Origin: Spirosoma oryzicola | Lineage (GTDB): Bacteria > Bacteroidota > Bacteroidia > Cytophagales > Spirosomataceae | DNA: 64,000 nucleotides | NCBI RefSeq assembly: GCF_021233055.1 | Contig: NZ_CP089540.1 | Location: 124,001-188,000, forward strand | Direction of reading: 5' to 3' | In this document: in pieces, positions 26,327 through 36,039 of the stretch | Position numbering within the stretch: position 1 is the stretch's first letter | How the letters are laid out: every line of letters begins with the position of its first letter | Position numbers and translations under genes: made by a program | The notes under the pieces: generated by a model | Seen by the model: the letters and a program-made list of their open reading frames with translations, nothing else | Told to the model about the DNA's origin: nothing | Databases searched by the model: none

Positions 26327-28762
26327 TTATTTTTTACGTTTTGGCTCCTCGACGCTCCATTCCAGAATACCGCTGGAAGCTTCTTTGGGCAGTTGGATGA
26401 CCATCCGCAGGGCCTGGGTCTGCACTGGCTCGAACGTCACCGTGTCGAACGCATCCTTGCTGACTACGTACGGGCTTTTGTTTTTGACGGGCTTCCATTC
26501 GCCGGTTGCGGTTTGGTAAAGCAATTTCCACGAGGCCGGAATGCGGCAACCGCCCCACGGGCTATCGTCGAACCAGTACACCTTCGAGGATGCTACCGTC
26601 GTGGGTTTGGCAAACGTGTACTGCACCCATTGCAGCGTATCTTTCTTGGGCCACCAGTGGTAATAGATATTGTCGTGATCGTTGGAATTTTTGGGCGTAT
26701 CCTGATCGTTGAGGGCCATCAGGGTTTTGGTCGGGTAAGAAGCCGTGAGCTTGCTGGTCGAGGCAATGGTGGGCGCGGCTGTCGGTTTGGCTGCGGCAGG
26801 GCGGGTCCCCATCCAGACTGCCATCTCGCCCGCACCCCGGTTTGCCCAGGTGTAGTACGGAATGGCCGTAAGCGTAGCGGGACTGGTCTCCAGCTGATTG
26901 GTTGCTGTCCGCTTTACTTTTTCAACCTGACCGGTAATCACCTCTACTCCCCCCAGCAAATCGGGTTTGAACTCGGCTTGAAGCGAAGCCTGCGCGGGCA
27001 GTACAAGATCCAGTACGTGTCCGTTCGGCGAGTCGGGCCATTCGGCGCAGTACACAATCGGTCCCCGCTCCAGGGCTACCTTACCCTCGTCGGCCTTCAC
27101 GTTTTTGCTGGCCATTACGCGCCGGATTTCCATCGGTAGCGATAACCGAATCACGTTGCCCGGTTGCCAGGTCTGGCTTAGAATTGCGTACCCATCTTCC
27201 AGCTTGTAATCCACTTTTTTGCCATTGATAGTCAGTTCAACAGGTGCTGACGACTGATTAGCAAACGCATACAGATTGCCCGGCACGGGTTGATTACGCG
27301 CCCAGCCCGGAATCCGAATGGCTAGTTCGAAGGCTTTTGCCGTTGCCGGATTAACCGTAAACGCAATAGCACCTTCCCACGGGTAGCGGGTTTCCTGGGC
27401 TACGCTAAGGGGCATACCATCGAGGGTCACGTTAGCGGTACTATTGACAAACAGGTTGGCATAGAGCCGATTTCCCCGCTGGGCATATATGTAACCCGGC
27501 ATCGATGGAATAAACCGACAGACATTGCTGGGGCAGCAGGCACAGCCAAACCATGCGCTACGAGCGTGCTGGCCTTTTGATTCGAGAGGGTTGGGATAAA
27601 AGAAACGGTCGCCACTTAGCGATACACCCGACAACATGCCGTTGAAAAGCGTACGTTCCAGCACGTCGTAAAACTTCGCGTCGCCGTGCAGCAGAAACAG
27701 GCGCTGGTTCCAGTAGATGTTGCCGATGGCCGCGCAGGTTTCGTTATAAGCCGACATATTCGGTAAATCGTAGGCGGGGCCAAACCCTTCGTGTCCCCCC
27801 TGCGCGCCGATGCCGCCCGTAATGTAATATTTGTCGTACACGACGTCGTGCCAGATTTGGTCGATGGCTTTCAGATACGCTTTGTCGCCCGTAATAGCGG
27901 CCACGTCGGCCATGCCTGAGTACATGTACGTAGCTCGTACAGAGTGACCCACGGCTTCCGCTTGTTCGGTTACGGGTTTGTGATCCTGGCTATACTCCTG
28001 GCCCTTACCGCGTACGTCGAGCAGAAATTTAGCCAGATCGAGGTATTGTTTATTCCCCGTTGTGCGGTAGAGCTTCACCAGACCCATTTCCACAATCTGG
28101 TGGCCGGGCGCGTAGCTGAGCTTGCCGGGCCCAAAATCCTTCACCAGCAAATCGGCGTTTTTGAGGGCTACGTCGAGCAGCGTTTTCTTGCCCGTAGCCT
28201 GATAATGGGCGACAGCCGCTTCAAACAGGTGACCGCTGTTGTAGAGTTCGTGGCTCAGATCGGATTCTTTTTCCCAACGTTTCAGGCCCGACCAGGGGTG
28301 CGGATGGGCCGGGTCAATGGTGCGGGCCGTGTACAGATAACCGTCAGGCTCCTGCGCGCTGGCTACGTAGCTAATCAGCGAATCGACCTGCTTATCCAGT
28401 TTTTTGTCGGGAAACGTTTGCAACGAATAGCTGGCCCCTTCGATGATCTTGTAGATGTCGGTATCATCGAACGGATATTCGGTGCAAAACTTCGTTCCCG
28501 GTTTCAGGTGGCCCGCTACCAGAAAATTATCGACCCGCCCCGTACTGTAGCAGTGCTTGAGAGCAATCGGAATTGTTACATCGTGGTTGAGCCGAATGCG
28601 GGGTGCCCAGAATTGATCCGTCACCTTCACCGCCGTAAACGGAACGGGCTGAATCGGATAATCGCCCCCCAATTTTGGTTGAGCCGTACCCGGACGGACC
28701 AGACTTACAACGGTTAGCCCGGTAATAAGCAGGCTCAGCAGAGGTCGATGAAGTAGATGCAT
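26327..28762 (-). CDS. GH127 beta-L-arabinofuranosidase
   Basis: This 811-residue enzyme has a signal peptide (about 1-27, ending GTAQ) and a full GH127 core. It shows GAQGGHEGFG with the acid/base candidate Glu325, YNETCAAIGNIYWNQRLF with Glu341 and Cys343, and FGCACCPSNVCRF with Cys409-Cys410, matching the zinc-bound Cys nucleophile site of the Bifidobacterium longum enzyme HypBA1 that removes beta-L-arabinofuranose from hydroxyproline-linked chains. After about residue 650 a linker leads to a discoidin-like domain (SKLTASYPTKTLMALNDQDTPK ... YHWWPKKDTLQWVQYTFAKP) that may bind glycan. It lies 199 bp upstream of the GH127/146-like gene on the same strand, so the two are probably co-transcribed. 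Confidence 0.92.
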   Translation of the reverse strand: MHLLHRPLLSLLITGLTVVSLVRPGTAQPKLGGDYPIQPVPFTAVKVTDQFWAPRIRLNHDVTIPIALKHCYSTGRVDNFLVAGHLKPGTKFCTEYPFDDTDIYKIIEGASYSLQTFPDKKLDKQVDSLISYVASAQEPDGYLYTARTIDPAHPHPWSGLKRWEKESDLSHELYNSGHLFEAAVAHYQATGKKTLLDVALKNADLLVKDFGPGKLSYAPGHQIVEMGLVKLYRTTGNKQYLDLAKFLLDVRGKGQEYSQDHKPVTEQAEAVGHSVRATYMYSGMADVAAITGDKAYLKAIDQIWHDVVYDKYYITGGIGAQGGHEGFGPAYDLPNMSAYNETCAAIGNIYWNQRLFLLHGDAKFYDVLERTLFNGMLSGVSLSGDRFFYPNPLESKGQHARSAWFGCACCPSNVCRFIPSMPGYIYAQRGNRLYANLFVNSTANVTLDGMPLSVAQETRYPWEGAIAFTVNPATAKAFELAIRIPGWARNQPVPGNLYAFANQSSAPVELTINGKKVDYKLEDGYAILSQTWQPGNVIRLSLPMEIRRVMASKNVKADEGKVALERGPIVYCAEWPDSPNGHVLDLVLPAQASLQAEFKPDLLGGVEVITGQVEKVKRTATNQLETSPATLTAIPYYTWANRGAGEMAVWMGTRPAAAKPTAAPTIASTSKLTASYPTKTLMALNDQDTPKNSNDHDNIYYHWWPKKDTLQWVQYTFAKPTTVASSKVYWFDDSPWGGCRIPASWKLLYQTATGEWKPVKNKSPYVVSKDAFDTVTFEPVQTQALRMVIQLPKEASSGILEWSVEEPKRKK

Positions 28763-29003
28763 GAGAAAAAAGGTAACAACAAGCTAGGGGAATTAAACAG
28801 CACAACGAAGATACTAGGCTACTTAGGTGCGGGTTTTGCAAAGATTCGCCGGTAGTAATAGTTTATTAACAAATGCAGCTATCAGGCTATTTGACTATGC
28901 GGCTAAACCATTTACTTACCATATAATTGACTGGCTAACGCCAGCTGACCCAAAATTTATTCGGCCTAACTGGTTGTTACTACCCACTACGAGAACCCCC
29001 GCC

Positions 29004-30413
29004 ATGAATAAACCTTTTCACGAATTTATACCCCGTTTGGGCTTACTAGATGCTACCATGATCGTAGCTGGCTCTATGATCGGATCGGGTATTTTTATTG
29101 TACCAGCCGAAATTATCCGTAGTGTTGGCGGAGCAGGCTGGATGCTGGGTATGTGGCTGCTGGCCGGTCTGATCACGGTTATTGCTGCGGTGAGCTATGG
29201 CGAGTTGGCGGCCATGTTTCCCCGAGCGGGTGGTCAGTATGTTTACCTGCGTGAAGCCTATAATTCATTGGTTGGGTTCCTATACGGCTGGTCTTTTTTC
29301 GCTGTTATTCAGACTGGTACCATTGCCGCCGTGGGTGTAGCGTTCGCCAAGTTCACGGCTTACCTGGTCCCCGCCTTTAGTGATACCAATGTTCTGTTTC
29401 GTCTCGGTTTTGTCAATGTGTCGGCTGCGCAGCTCGTTTCGATTGGCGTCATTACCTTGCTGACTTACATCAATAGTAGGGGGGTGAAACACGGCGCGGC
29501 CCTGCAAACCTTCCTGACGATTATTAAACTAGTTTCCTTGTTTGGGCTGATTAGCTGTGGATTTATCTGGGGAGCCCGTGCTGATATCTGGAACGCCAAC
29601 TGGCAGAACGCCTGGAATTTATCGAGTTTGACCTTGTCGGGCGGGGCACTTTCGTCCTCTTCGCTTTCTGGTCTGGCGGCTTTTGGCGCCATCGCCATTG
29701 CCATGAAAGGAACCTTATTTTCGAGTGATTCCTGGCACAGTATTACATCGATTGCGGGAGAAGTCAAACAGCCTCAGCGCAACATCGGCCTGAGCTTGGT
29801 GCTGGGCACGCTAATTGTTACAGTAATCTACGTCCTGACCAACATCATGTTTCTGGCCGTCGTGCCGCTGAAAGACATTGCCTTTGCGCCCAGTGACCGG
29901 GTAGGCGTAGTGGCGGCCGATTACATTTTTGGCAACAGCGGTACCGTGATTATTGCCGTAATGGTCATGATTTCGACGTTTGGTTGTAACAACGGGCTGA
30001 TTCTGTCGGGGGCACGGGTCTACTACATCATGGCTAAAGACGGGCTATTTTTCCGGCAGGCTGGTACGCTCAATAAAAATGAGGTACCAGGCTACAGTCT
30101 GTGGACCCAGTGTATTTGGGCGAGTATACTTTGCTTGACGGGCGAATACAACAACCTGCTGGCCTTGGTAATTTTCGGTGTCCTGATTTTTTACGTCCTG
30201 ACTATTTTAGGAATTTATCGCCTACGCCAGCGTCGACCCGACTTACCCCGACCGTACAAAACGCCCGGTTATCCTTTTCTGCCCGCTATTTATGTCGTGA
30301 CGGCCCTCGCGCTGGCGGTTCTGCTGCTCATTTTCGAGACGCGCTACACTCTGCCGGGGCTGGGCGTCATTCTGGCGGGTATACCCGTGTATTACGTGAT
30401 CGTGCGACGGTAA
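29004..30413 (+). CDS. APC superfamily amino-acid permease
   Basis: This 469-residue inner-membrane transporter has about 12 helices. ATG 29004 gives the standard N-terminus FIPRLGLLDATMIVAGSMIGSGIFIVPAEI, with the GSGIF motif of the amino-acid/polyamine/organocation family. The frame is open back to 28827, but those 59 residues are not membrane-like or family-like. Other typical blocks are GGQYVYLREAYNSLVGFLYGWSFF and the C-terminal RRPDLPRPYKTPGYPFLPAIYV. It is divergent from the GH127 gene and directly precedes the DUF885 gene. Hydroxyproline, proline or a small peptide is a reasonable substrate guess from context only. Confidence 0.9.
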   Translation: MNKPFHEFIPRLGLLDATMIVAGSMIGSGIFIVPAEIIRSVGGAGWMLGMWLLAGLITVIAAVSYGELAAMFPRAGGQYVYLREAYNSLVGFLYGWSFFAVIQTGTIAAVGVAFAKFTAYLVPAFSDTNVLFRLGFVNVSAAQLVSIGVITLLTYINSRGVKHGAALQTFLTIIKLVSLFGLISCGFIWGARADIWNANWQNAWNLSSLTLSGGALSSSSLSGLAAFGAIAIAMKGTLFSSDSWHSITSIAGEVKQPQRNIGLSLVLGTLIVTVIYVLTNIMFLAVVPLKDIAFAPSDRVGVVAADYIFGNSGTVIIAVMVMISTFGCNNGLILSGARVYYIMAKDGLFFRQAGTLNKNEVPGYSLWTQCIWASILCLTGEYNNLLALVIFGVLIFYVLTILGIYRLRQRRPDLPRPYKTPGYPFLPAIYVVTALALAVLLLIFETRYTLPGLGVILAGIPVYYVIVRR

Positions 30414-30452
30414 CGAGTTGTGATACCTAACATACAATAGCGTTTTATTCTT

Positions 30453-32198
30453 ATGACTCTATCTACCTTTCGCTTATACACTGGCGCGTTAGCCATTGGC
30501 TTACTGCTAGTTGTTCGTACCGGTATCACGGCCCAACCCAATCCATTGATTGGTGTTGATCCACAAACCAGCGCCGTACACCATCTGCTCACACAGTTCT
30601 ACGCCGATCGGGGAAGCCTGAACCGCTTCTACATTGTCACGGGGTCGCCGGAGCGTCGGGTGCGCTTCCAGACGTTCTATACCGATTACCTGAACCGGCT
30701 GGAAGCGCTGAATTTTGACCGGATGAACACCGACAGTCGGGTTGACTACCTGCTTTTCAAGCGTGATTTGGCTGAGCAATTGCACAAGCTAAACATTGAA
30801 GCCGTTGAACGAGACCGTATCAACGCCTGGTTTCCCTTCGCGGATTCTCTGTATGCCGTCGAGAAACGGCGTCGTCGGGGTCATCTACCCAACGCCCAGC
30901 AGTTTGCCCGCAACCTGACCGATCTTGCCAAACAAATCAGCGAGCTTCATATCAAACTGGATAAAGAAGACAAACCCGATCCGTCGTTGATGCGTCGAGC
31001 GGCATCAACGGCAAATGGATTGCAGATCGCGTTACGTAGCGTTTACTCGTTCTACAACCATTACGACCCCAGCTTTAGCTGGTGGATCCCTAAACCCTAT
31101 CAGCAGGCAGACAGTCTGCTTGGGGCTTACGAGTCAGTTTTTCGGCGTAAAAGCCGGGAGTCGTCTCCCGTCAACGATGAGAGCGGTATCGTGGGCGTTC
31201 CGGTTGGACGTGACGAGTTAGTACGACAGTTACAGATCGAAATGATTCCGTACAGCCCGGAAGAATTAATCCAGATTGCCAATAAAGAGTTTGCCTGGTG
31301 CGACCGCGAACTGCTGAAAGCTTCCCGCGAGATGGGGTTTGGCGATGACTGGAAAGCGGCCCAAGAAAAGGTCAAAAACAGTTACGTCCCCATTGGCAGA
31401 CAACCCGAAATGGTTTTGGGCTTGTTCAATGAGTCCGTTGCGTTTTTGAAAGCGAAAAACCTGATTACGATTCCGCCAATTGCCGAAGAAACGTGGCGCA
31501 TGGGCATGATGTCGCCGAGCCGTCAGCTTGTCAATCCGTTTTTTACCGGGGGTGAAGAACTGTCGATCTCTTACCCAACTGACGACATGAATTACGCCGA
31601 TAAAGTGATGAGCATGCGGGGTAATAATCCTCATTTTTCGCGGGCCACGGTTCATCACGAGCTTATTGCCGGGCATCATTTGCAGGGATTCATGAATAAC
31701 CGGTACAAAGTTTACCGCAATTTCGACACACCTTTCTGGATTGAAGGCTGGGCCTTGTATTGGGAAATGCTGCTATGGGATCAGGGCTTTGCCAAGTCTC
31801 CCGAAGATCGGATTGGTATGTTGTTCTGGCGGATGCATCGCTGTGCCCGAATTATTTTCTCGCTAAATTTCCACCTTGGCAAATGGAGACCGCAGCAATG
31901 CGTTGACTTTTTAGTAGACCGTGTAGGTCATGAGCGGGCCAATGCTATCGGTGAAGTCCGACGGTCGTTTCTCGGTGTTGATCCTCCATTGTACCAGCTG
32001 GCTTACATGACGGGCGGTTTTCAGTTTCTGGCGCTCAAAAAAGAACTGGTTGATACAGGAAAAATGACCTACAAACAGTTTCATGATGCCGTTCTGCAAA
32101 TCAATTCCATGCCCGTCGAAATGATCCGTGCCATCCTGACGAATCAGTCTTTTCCAAAGGATTTCAGGACTAAGTGGCGATTTTATGATCTTAATTAA
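30453..32198 (+). CDS. DUF885 exported metallopeptidase-like protein
   Basis: This 581-residue protein has a signal peptide (about 1-27, ending GITAQP) and belongs to DUF885. The signature VHHELIAGHHLQGFMNNRY (about 398-416), followed by WIEGWALYWEMLLWD, is the zinc-peptidase-like HE...GHH plus downstream Glu arrangement of the family. DUF885 proteins are mostly uncharacterised but are considered peptidase-like. It begins 39 bp after the permease stop, so the pair probably forms an operon for peptide breakdown followed by amino-acid uptake. In this locus it could act on Hyp- or Pro-rich peptides; that is inference. Confidence 0.88.
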   Translation: MTLSTFRLYTGALAIGLLLVVRTGITAQPNPLIGVDPQTSAVHHLLTQFYADRGSLNRFYIVTGSPERRVRFQTFYTDYLNRLEALNFDRMNTDSRVDYLLFKRDLAEQLHKLNIEAVERDRINAWFPFADSLYAVEKRRRRGHLPNAQQFARNLTDLAKQISELHIKLDKEDKPDPSLMRRAASTANGLQIALRSVYSFYNHYDPSFSWWIPKPYQQADSLLGAYESVFRRKSRESSPVNDESGIVGVPVGRDELVRQLQIEMIPYSPEELIQIANKEFAWCDRELLKASREMGFGDDWKAAQEKVKNSYVPIGRQPEMVLGLFNESVAFLKAKNLITIPPIAEETWRMGMMSPSRQLVNPFFTGGEELSISYPTDDMNYADKVMSMRGNNPHFSRATVHHELIAGHHLQGFMNNRYKVYRNFDTPFWIEGWALYWEMLLWDQGFAKSPEDRIGMLFWRMHRCARIIFSLNFHLGKWRPQQCVDFLVDRVGHERANAIGEVRRSFLGVDPPLYQLAYMTGGFQFLALKKELVDTGKMTYKQFHDAVLQINSMPVEMIRAILTNQSFPKDFRTKWRFYDLN

Positions 32199-32419
32199 AC
32201 GATGACTGGGTTTGTGTCAACAATTAGAGAAATTGTCTTTAACGCTTTAGAGTAGCAGATCAAGAAAATTGAGTTTGAGACGACAAGTGGTGGTGTTCAT
32301 GGTGATCGTCACTAGCAATTTTACCACTTGATGTGAAGAAACGTCCGTTTTATGACTACTGAGTCGAATCATAGACATGAATTAGATTCGAGCCGTCTGT
32401 ACTGTTAGGAATTTGCTCT

Positions 32420-32460
32420 TGTGTCGGACCGCTACCGCCGATCCGACACAACTTTTTTAA
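32420..32460 (+). terminator. Hairpin plus T-run, probable rho-independent terminator
   Basis: Arms 32420-32428 (TGTGTCGGA) and 32442-32450 pair perfectly over 9 bp and are followed by ACTTTTTTAA, the form of an intrinsic terminator reading +. It lies 222 bp after the DUF885 stop. The arms share GTGTCGG with the repeats at 26204-26285. The rest of the 853-bp gap to 33052 holds only short, unconvincing frames. Confidence 0.55.
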
Positions 32461-33051
32461 TTTAATGATGATCGGTAAACGGAGTGAATTGTAACGACTC
32501 TCTTTTTTCTGACGAATAATGTCAAGGTGTACCGGTCGGCCGCGTCCAGTGGGTTCACCGTGTGCGTTTAGCCGAGCTGTCTTTTAAAGGCAATGGACCC
32601 ACCATCGAAGCGCCGTAAGCCATAAAATCGGGCCCGTTCAGGTGGGCTTCAAAAACAGGGAAAAACCCTCCCAGGGGAGGTGCGGATTACGCACAAGCGT
32701 CGCTTTTTTGAAGGCTGATTTAGCGGGTGCAATCGCGTATGCGTTTGATCTTAGTAGCATTACCTGAGCCGCTACGGCTTCTCTTCCGCCGATAAATTCC
32801 AGACAACACGTTGGGCGTAACCAAAGCATAATACATGGCGTCAAGACTCTAGCCGTAAGTGTGAGGTACGCCAGCAGTATCTCATAAAACATGGGGTAGG
32901 GCCTCTCGTTTTTATGGACCTGTGAACACCGTATTGGGCATAGGCTACTAAATTGAGCAGTACTAAGCAAATCGTAAGCAATTTTATGAACAGCTATATG
33001 AAATAGAGGATGAAGGGTTAACAGGCACTTACTCAGGAACATCAATTAGGA

Positions 33052-35454
33052 CTATTCGCTTTTTAGGTAATGAACGGGATTCATACAGGCCGCTTTTAAG
33101 GCCTGACGGGAGACGGTTAGGGCTGTGATGAGCCCGGTCAGGATAAATGTTCCGGCTAATAACCAGCCGTTGACCGAAATGCGGTGTGCATACTGCTGTA
33201 GCCAGCCCGACAACACCCACGCCCCGATGGGCGCGGCCACCAGAAAACCTAGCCCGAGAAGTTTACCGAACTCCCGTCCCAACAACCATAGCAACTGCTC
33301 GGTGCGTGCTCCCAGCACCCGCCGGACACCAATCTCCTTTGCTTTAGCTTCGCTTAAAAACGTAACCAGCCCATAGAGACCCAGACAACTCAGGCCAATC
33401 GCTACCAAGGCAAGGGCCTGAACCAGACCTGCCAGTAGATACTCGATTTCCGTAAAATGATTCATGATCGTCAGTAGGTCTTCACCGTGATAAACCTCAT
33501 CTGGTAGCACTTTATCCCACGCCTGCTGGATACCCCGCTGAGCGCTGGATGCCTTTGCCGGGTTTAGGCGAAGCATTGCTACCCGGCTATGCGGAAAATC
33601 GTTGATAAGTGTGATGGGCAAAACAGGCTGGTGTAAATCTCCACTACGAAAATCCCGCACGACGCCTACAATAACCCGATCGGTATCTTTCACCCGGATG
33701 GATTTACCCACCACCGCATTCGGTGAGGAAATGCCCAACTGCTTTACCAATGTTTCATTGACCAGCACATCATGCCCTGTCGTATCAGTTGGCCGGACGT
33801 TTTGGCCAGCTACCAGCGATAAGCCGAAGAGGGACAGATAATGATCATCAATGGCCCGCACTCGTGTTTCAAACGATTCTGGTTCAGTGGCTGTGTGGTA
33901 GCTGAATGCCGAAGGACGGTTATAGGGCGACGCGGGGGGATCACTCCCGAATGTTACGCCCTCGACGCCCGGTACACGTAACCACTGTTCGCGCAAGGGT
34001 TCCCTTGGTACAATGCCTCGTTGGGGTAAGAAAACTACCTGTATCGATTCGCGATTGAAACCCCAGGTGACTCGCTGCATAAACTGGAGCTGGGTCGAGA
34101 TGACCAGAACGCTAAGGATAAAGAACTGCATAAGAACAAACTGCCCCCAAATAAGTCCCTGCCGGACGGTAATTCGACCGACAAATCGAGTGGTCAATTG
34201 GTTGGTGAGAGCTTTTGCGGGATTGAAACGGGCCAGCACAAGCGCAGGATATAGACCCGAAAGAAGAATAACGCCGACAAGTAATCCCAGAAACCAGCCA
34301 ATCGCCCGGGGCTGAATCACATTGGCAATGGAAAGATTTGGCCGAAGCATGTCAGCCGCATTCGCCAATGTGTGATTAACAAGAGGTAAGGTCAGTTGGG
34401 TCAGCAGCAGCGCGACAATCATAGCCAAGAGAACTAACAAACTGGTTTCGAGCATGAACTGGCCGATCAACTGCCAGCGCGTACTACCCATTACTTTGCG
34501 CACCCCCACCTCACGCGCCCGTTTGAGCGCTCGGGCAGTTGCCAGGTTGATGAAGTTGATACAACCAGCCATCACCATGAGTATTCCCACCGCAATCAGG
34601 GCGTAAAGGATCGGTCTCGGAGCCATACCACTACGTTGGTGATTGAGTTCGGCCAGGGGCAGCACGTGGTAGTCGAACATACTCGCTTCTTTCGGAGACA
34701 GATACTTTCGTCTGATAGCGGGTAGGCGCTGGCGGAGCAGGTTTGGATCGGTACCTTCTCGCAGTCGGACAAAACACATGGCCTGCAAGCCCTGCCAGTC
34801 GGCCAAAGCGGATGGTCCCTCAAGAACCGGAATGGTAGCGTAGGAAACGAAAGCATCGTACCGAAGCTGGGTATTAGCCGGAGGGTTTTTTACAATGCCT
34901 GTTACCGTTAAGTTCGTTCGATTGTCTAACCGCAAAATCCGTCCCATGGCTGGGGCGTTGTCAAAATATTTGCGGGCGTAGCGTTCGCTGAGCACAATGG
35001 TATTCGGGGTTGCCAGAGCCGTTTTGGGATTGCCACTTACCCACTCGACACCAAACATCTCAAAATATTGGGGCTCTGTAAAACAAACGACACGGGCCTC
35101 CCCAAACTTTTTCAACCAACCCCGCTTTCCGTTTGGGATGCTAAGGGTTCTCCCGAAAAATGTTTCCAGCCGGACAGCGCTTTCTACAAAGGCATAATCA
35201 CGTCGCAATACGTCGGCTAATGGCCTGGGAGCTGCATCAGTAGGCTGTGTTGTTTCATGCTTTATGTCCGTAACAATCCAGTAGGAACGATCAAGGTGCG
35301 GATGGTAGCGGTCGAAGCTAAACATGTAATTGACTAGCAGAAATATGACTAGTCCACTAGCTAAGCCAATTGCTAGGCCTAATAGGCTGATTAAATTGAC
35401 ATGCCAATGCTGCCATAAGTGGCGCCGGGCCACCCTGAGGTAGTGAATGATCAT
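33052..35454 (-). CDS. FtsX/MacB-type ABC transporter permease
   Basis: This 800-residue inner-membrane protein has two copies of the MacB-periplasmic plus FtsX arrangement. TM1 is at about 20-45 (LISLLGLAIGLASGLVIFLLVNYMF), a periplasmic domain follows to about 280, then the FtsX block NLATARALKRAREVGVRKVMGSTRWQLIGQFMLE. A second periplasmic part spans about 460-670, and a second FtsX block reads LSEAKAKEIGVRRVLGARTEQLLWLLGREFGKL near the C-terminus. Such proteins usually work with an ATPase in export of peptides, lipoproteins or drugs, but none is encoded here. It forms an operon with the two small genes upstream. Confidence 0.93.
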   Translation of the reverse strand: MIIHYLRVARRHLWQHWHVNLISLLGLAIGLASGLVIFLLVNYMFSFDRYHPHLDRSYWIVTDIKHETTQPTDAAPRPLADVLRRDYAFVESAVRLETFFGRTLSIPNGKRGWLKKFGEARVVCFTEPQYFEMFGVEWVSGNPKTALATPNTIVLSERYARKYFDNAPAMGRILRLDNRTNLTVTGIVKNPPANTQLRYDAFVSYATIPVLEGPSALADWQGLQAMCFVRLREGTDPNLLRQRLPAIRRKYLSPKEASMFDYHVLPLAELNHQRSGMAPRPILYALIAVGILMVMAGCINFINLATARALKRAREVGVRKVMGSTRWQLIGQFMLETSLLVLLAMIVALLLTQLTLPLVNHTLANAADMLRPNLSIANVIQPRAIGWFLGLLVGVILLSGLYPALVLARFNPAKALTNQLTTRFVGRITVRQGLIWGQFVLMQFFILSVLVISTQLQFMQRVTWGFNRESIQVVFLPQRGIVPREPLREQWLRVPGVEGVTFGSDPPASPYNRPSAFSYHTATEPESFETRVRAIDDHYLSLFGLSLVAGQNVRPTDTTGHDVLVNETLVKQLGISSPNAVVGKSIRVKDTDRVIVGVVRDFRSGDLHQPVLPITLINDFPHSRVAMLRLNPAKASSAQRGIQQAWDKVLPDEVYHGEDLLTIMNHFTEIEYLLAGLVQALALVAIGLSCLGLYGLVTFLSEAKAKEIGVRRVLGARTEQLLWLLGREFGKLLGLGFLVAAPIGAWVLSGWLQQYAHRISVNGWLLAGTFILTGLITALTVSRQALKAACMNPVHYLKSE

Positions 35455-35503
35455 CAGAAAAGGGGGTTATGATGAATAGCGGAGTGGTAGGAGCAAGGCA
35501 GGG

Positions 35504-35995
35504 TTAAGCCATAGTAAACAGCTTTGATTTACTAGAGCGACGCGTTAGCCACCAGCGGATTATCAGTACACCCGTTAGACTAGTCAGACCCATTCCCCAC
35601 GCTGTTTGAAAGACGCCAATTGGTATTGAAAGAGGACGACTAACTACGATGAGAAAACCCATCAGGACCAGGAACGTGAGTACGCTGGATAGTAGCATGT
35701 ATTGAAACGGTTTTGTCGCCGGACGCCGTTTTTGTCTTATTTTAAGCCTTGTTGTGCGCGCAGTACTACCTCCAAACTCCCGGCTATAAACCTGTCGTAA
35801 CTGATTCATAGCCTGTACAGTAGCTTGTTGCGTTAATTGGTTATAAGCTGCTGAGAAGTCTTCCCCCTGGTCCATTCGCTGTTCAATCAATGAGGCCATG
35901 TGATCTATTAGTTCGGCCTGTAGCGCATGATGCGGTTTGGCTTGCTGGATGTGTTGGACAACTAGGTCGAGTTGAGCGCGAGTTAGTTTGTTCAT
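35504..35995 (-). CDS. Small two-TM membrane protein of the PadR-permease operon
   Basis: This 163-residue protein has a helical N-terminal half (LDLVVQHIQQAKPHHALQAELIDHMASLIEQRM) resembling the permease-prefix domains found fused to or beside FtsX permeases in Cytophagales. Two hydrophobic segments follow at about 104-126 and 131-152, and the C-terminus is basic. It lies 49 bp before the permease gene and 44 bp after the PadR gene. Function is unknown; a regulatory or assembly role with the permease is inferred. Confidence 0.75.
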   Translation of the reverse strand: MNKLTRAQLDLVVQHIQQAKPHHALQAELIDHMASLIEQRMDQGEDFSAAYNQLTQQATVQAMNQLRQVYSREFGGSTARTTRLKIRQKRRPATKPFQYMLLSSVLTFLVLMGFLIVVSRPLSIPIGVFQTAWGMGLTSLTGVLIIRWWLTRRSSKSKLFTMA

Positions 35996-36039
35996 ACGTT
36001 AAAGTGATGCTGCTTGAGTTAAGGAAAGGTTATAGTGGG

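Noticed and set aside
26261..27139. Long + strand open frame (292 codons) opposite the GH127 gene
   Set aside because: Lies wholly antisense to a GH127 gene with all catalytic motifs; Gly/Arg-rich shadow frame.
27944..28717. Long + strand open frame (257 codons) opposite the 5' half of the GH127 gene
   Set aside because: Shadow of the real coding strand; no family resemblance.
28827..29003. N-terminal extension of the amino-acid permease
   Set aside because: Not family-like; ATG 29004 gives the standard start just before the first helix.
32638..33045. Open frame of 135 codons on the minus strand in the gap after DUF885
   Set aside because: No recognisable domain or signal, Cys/Leu-rich chance-like composition and no operon partner; treated as non-coding.
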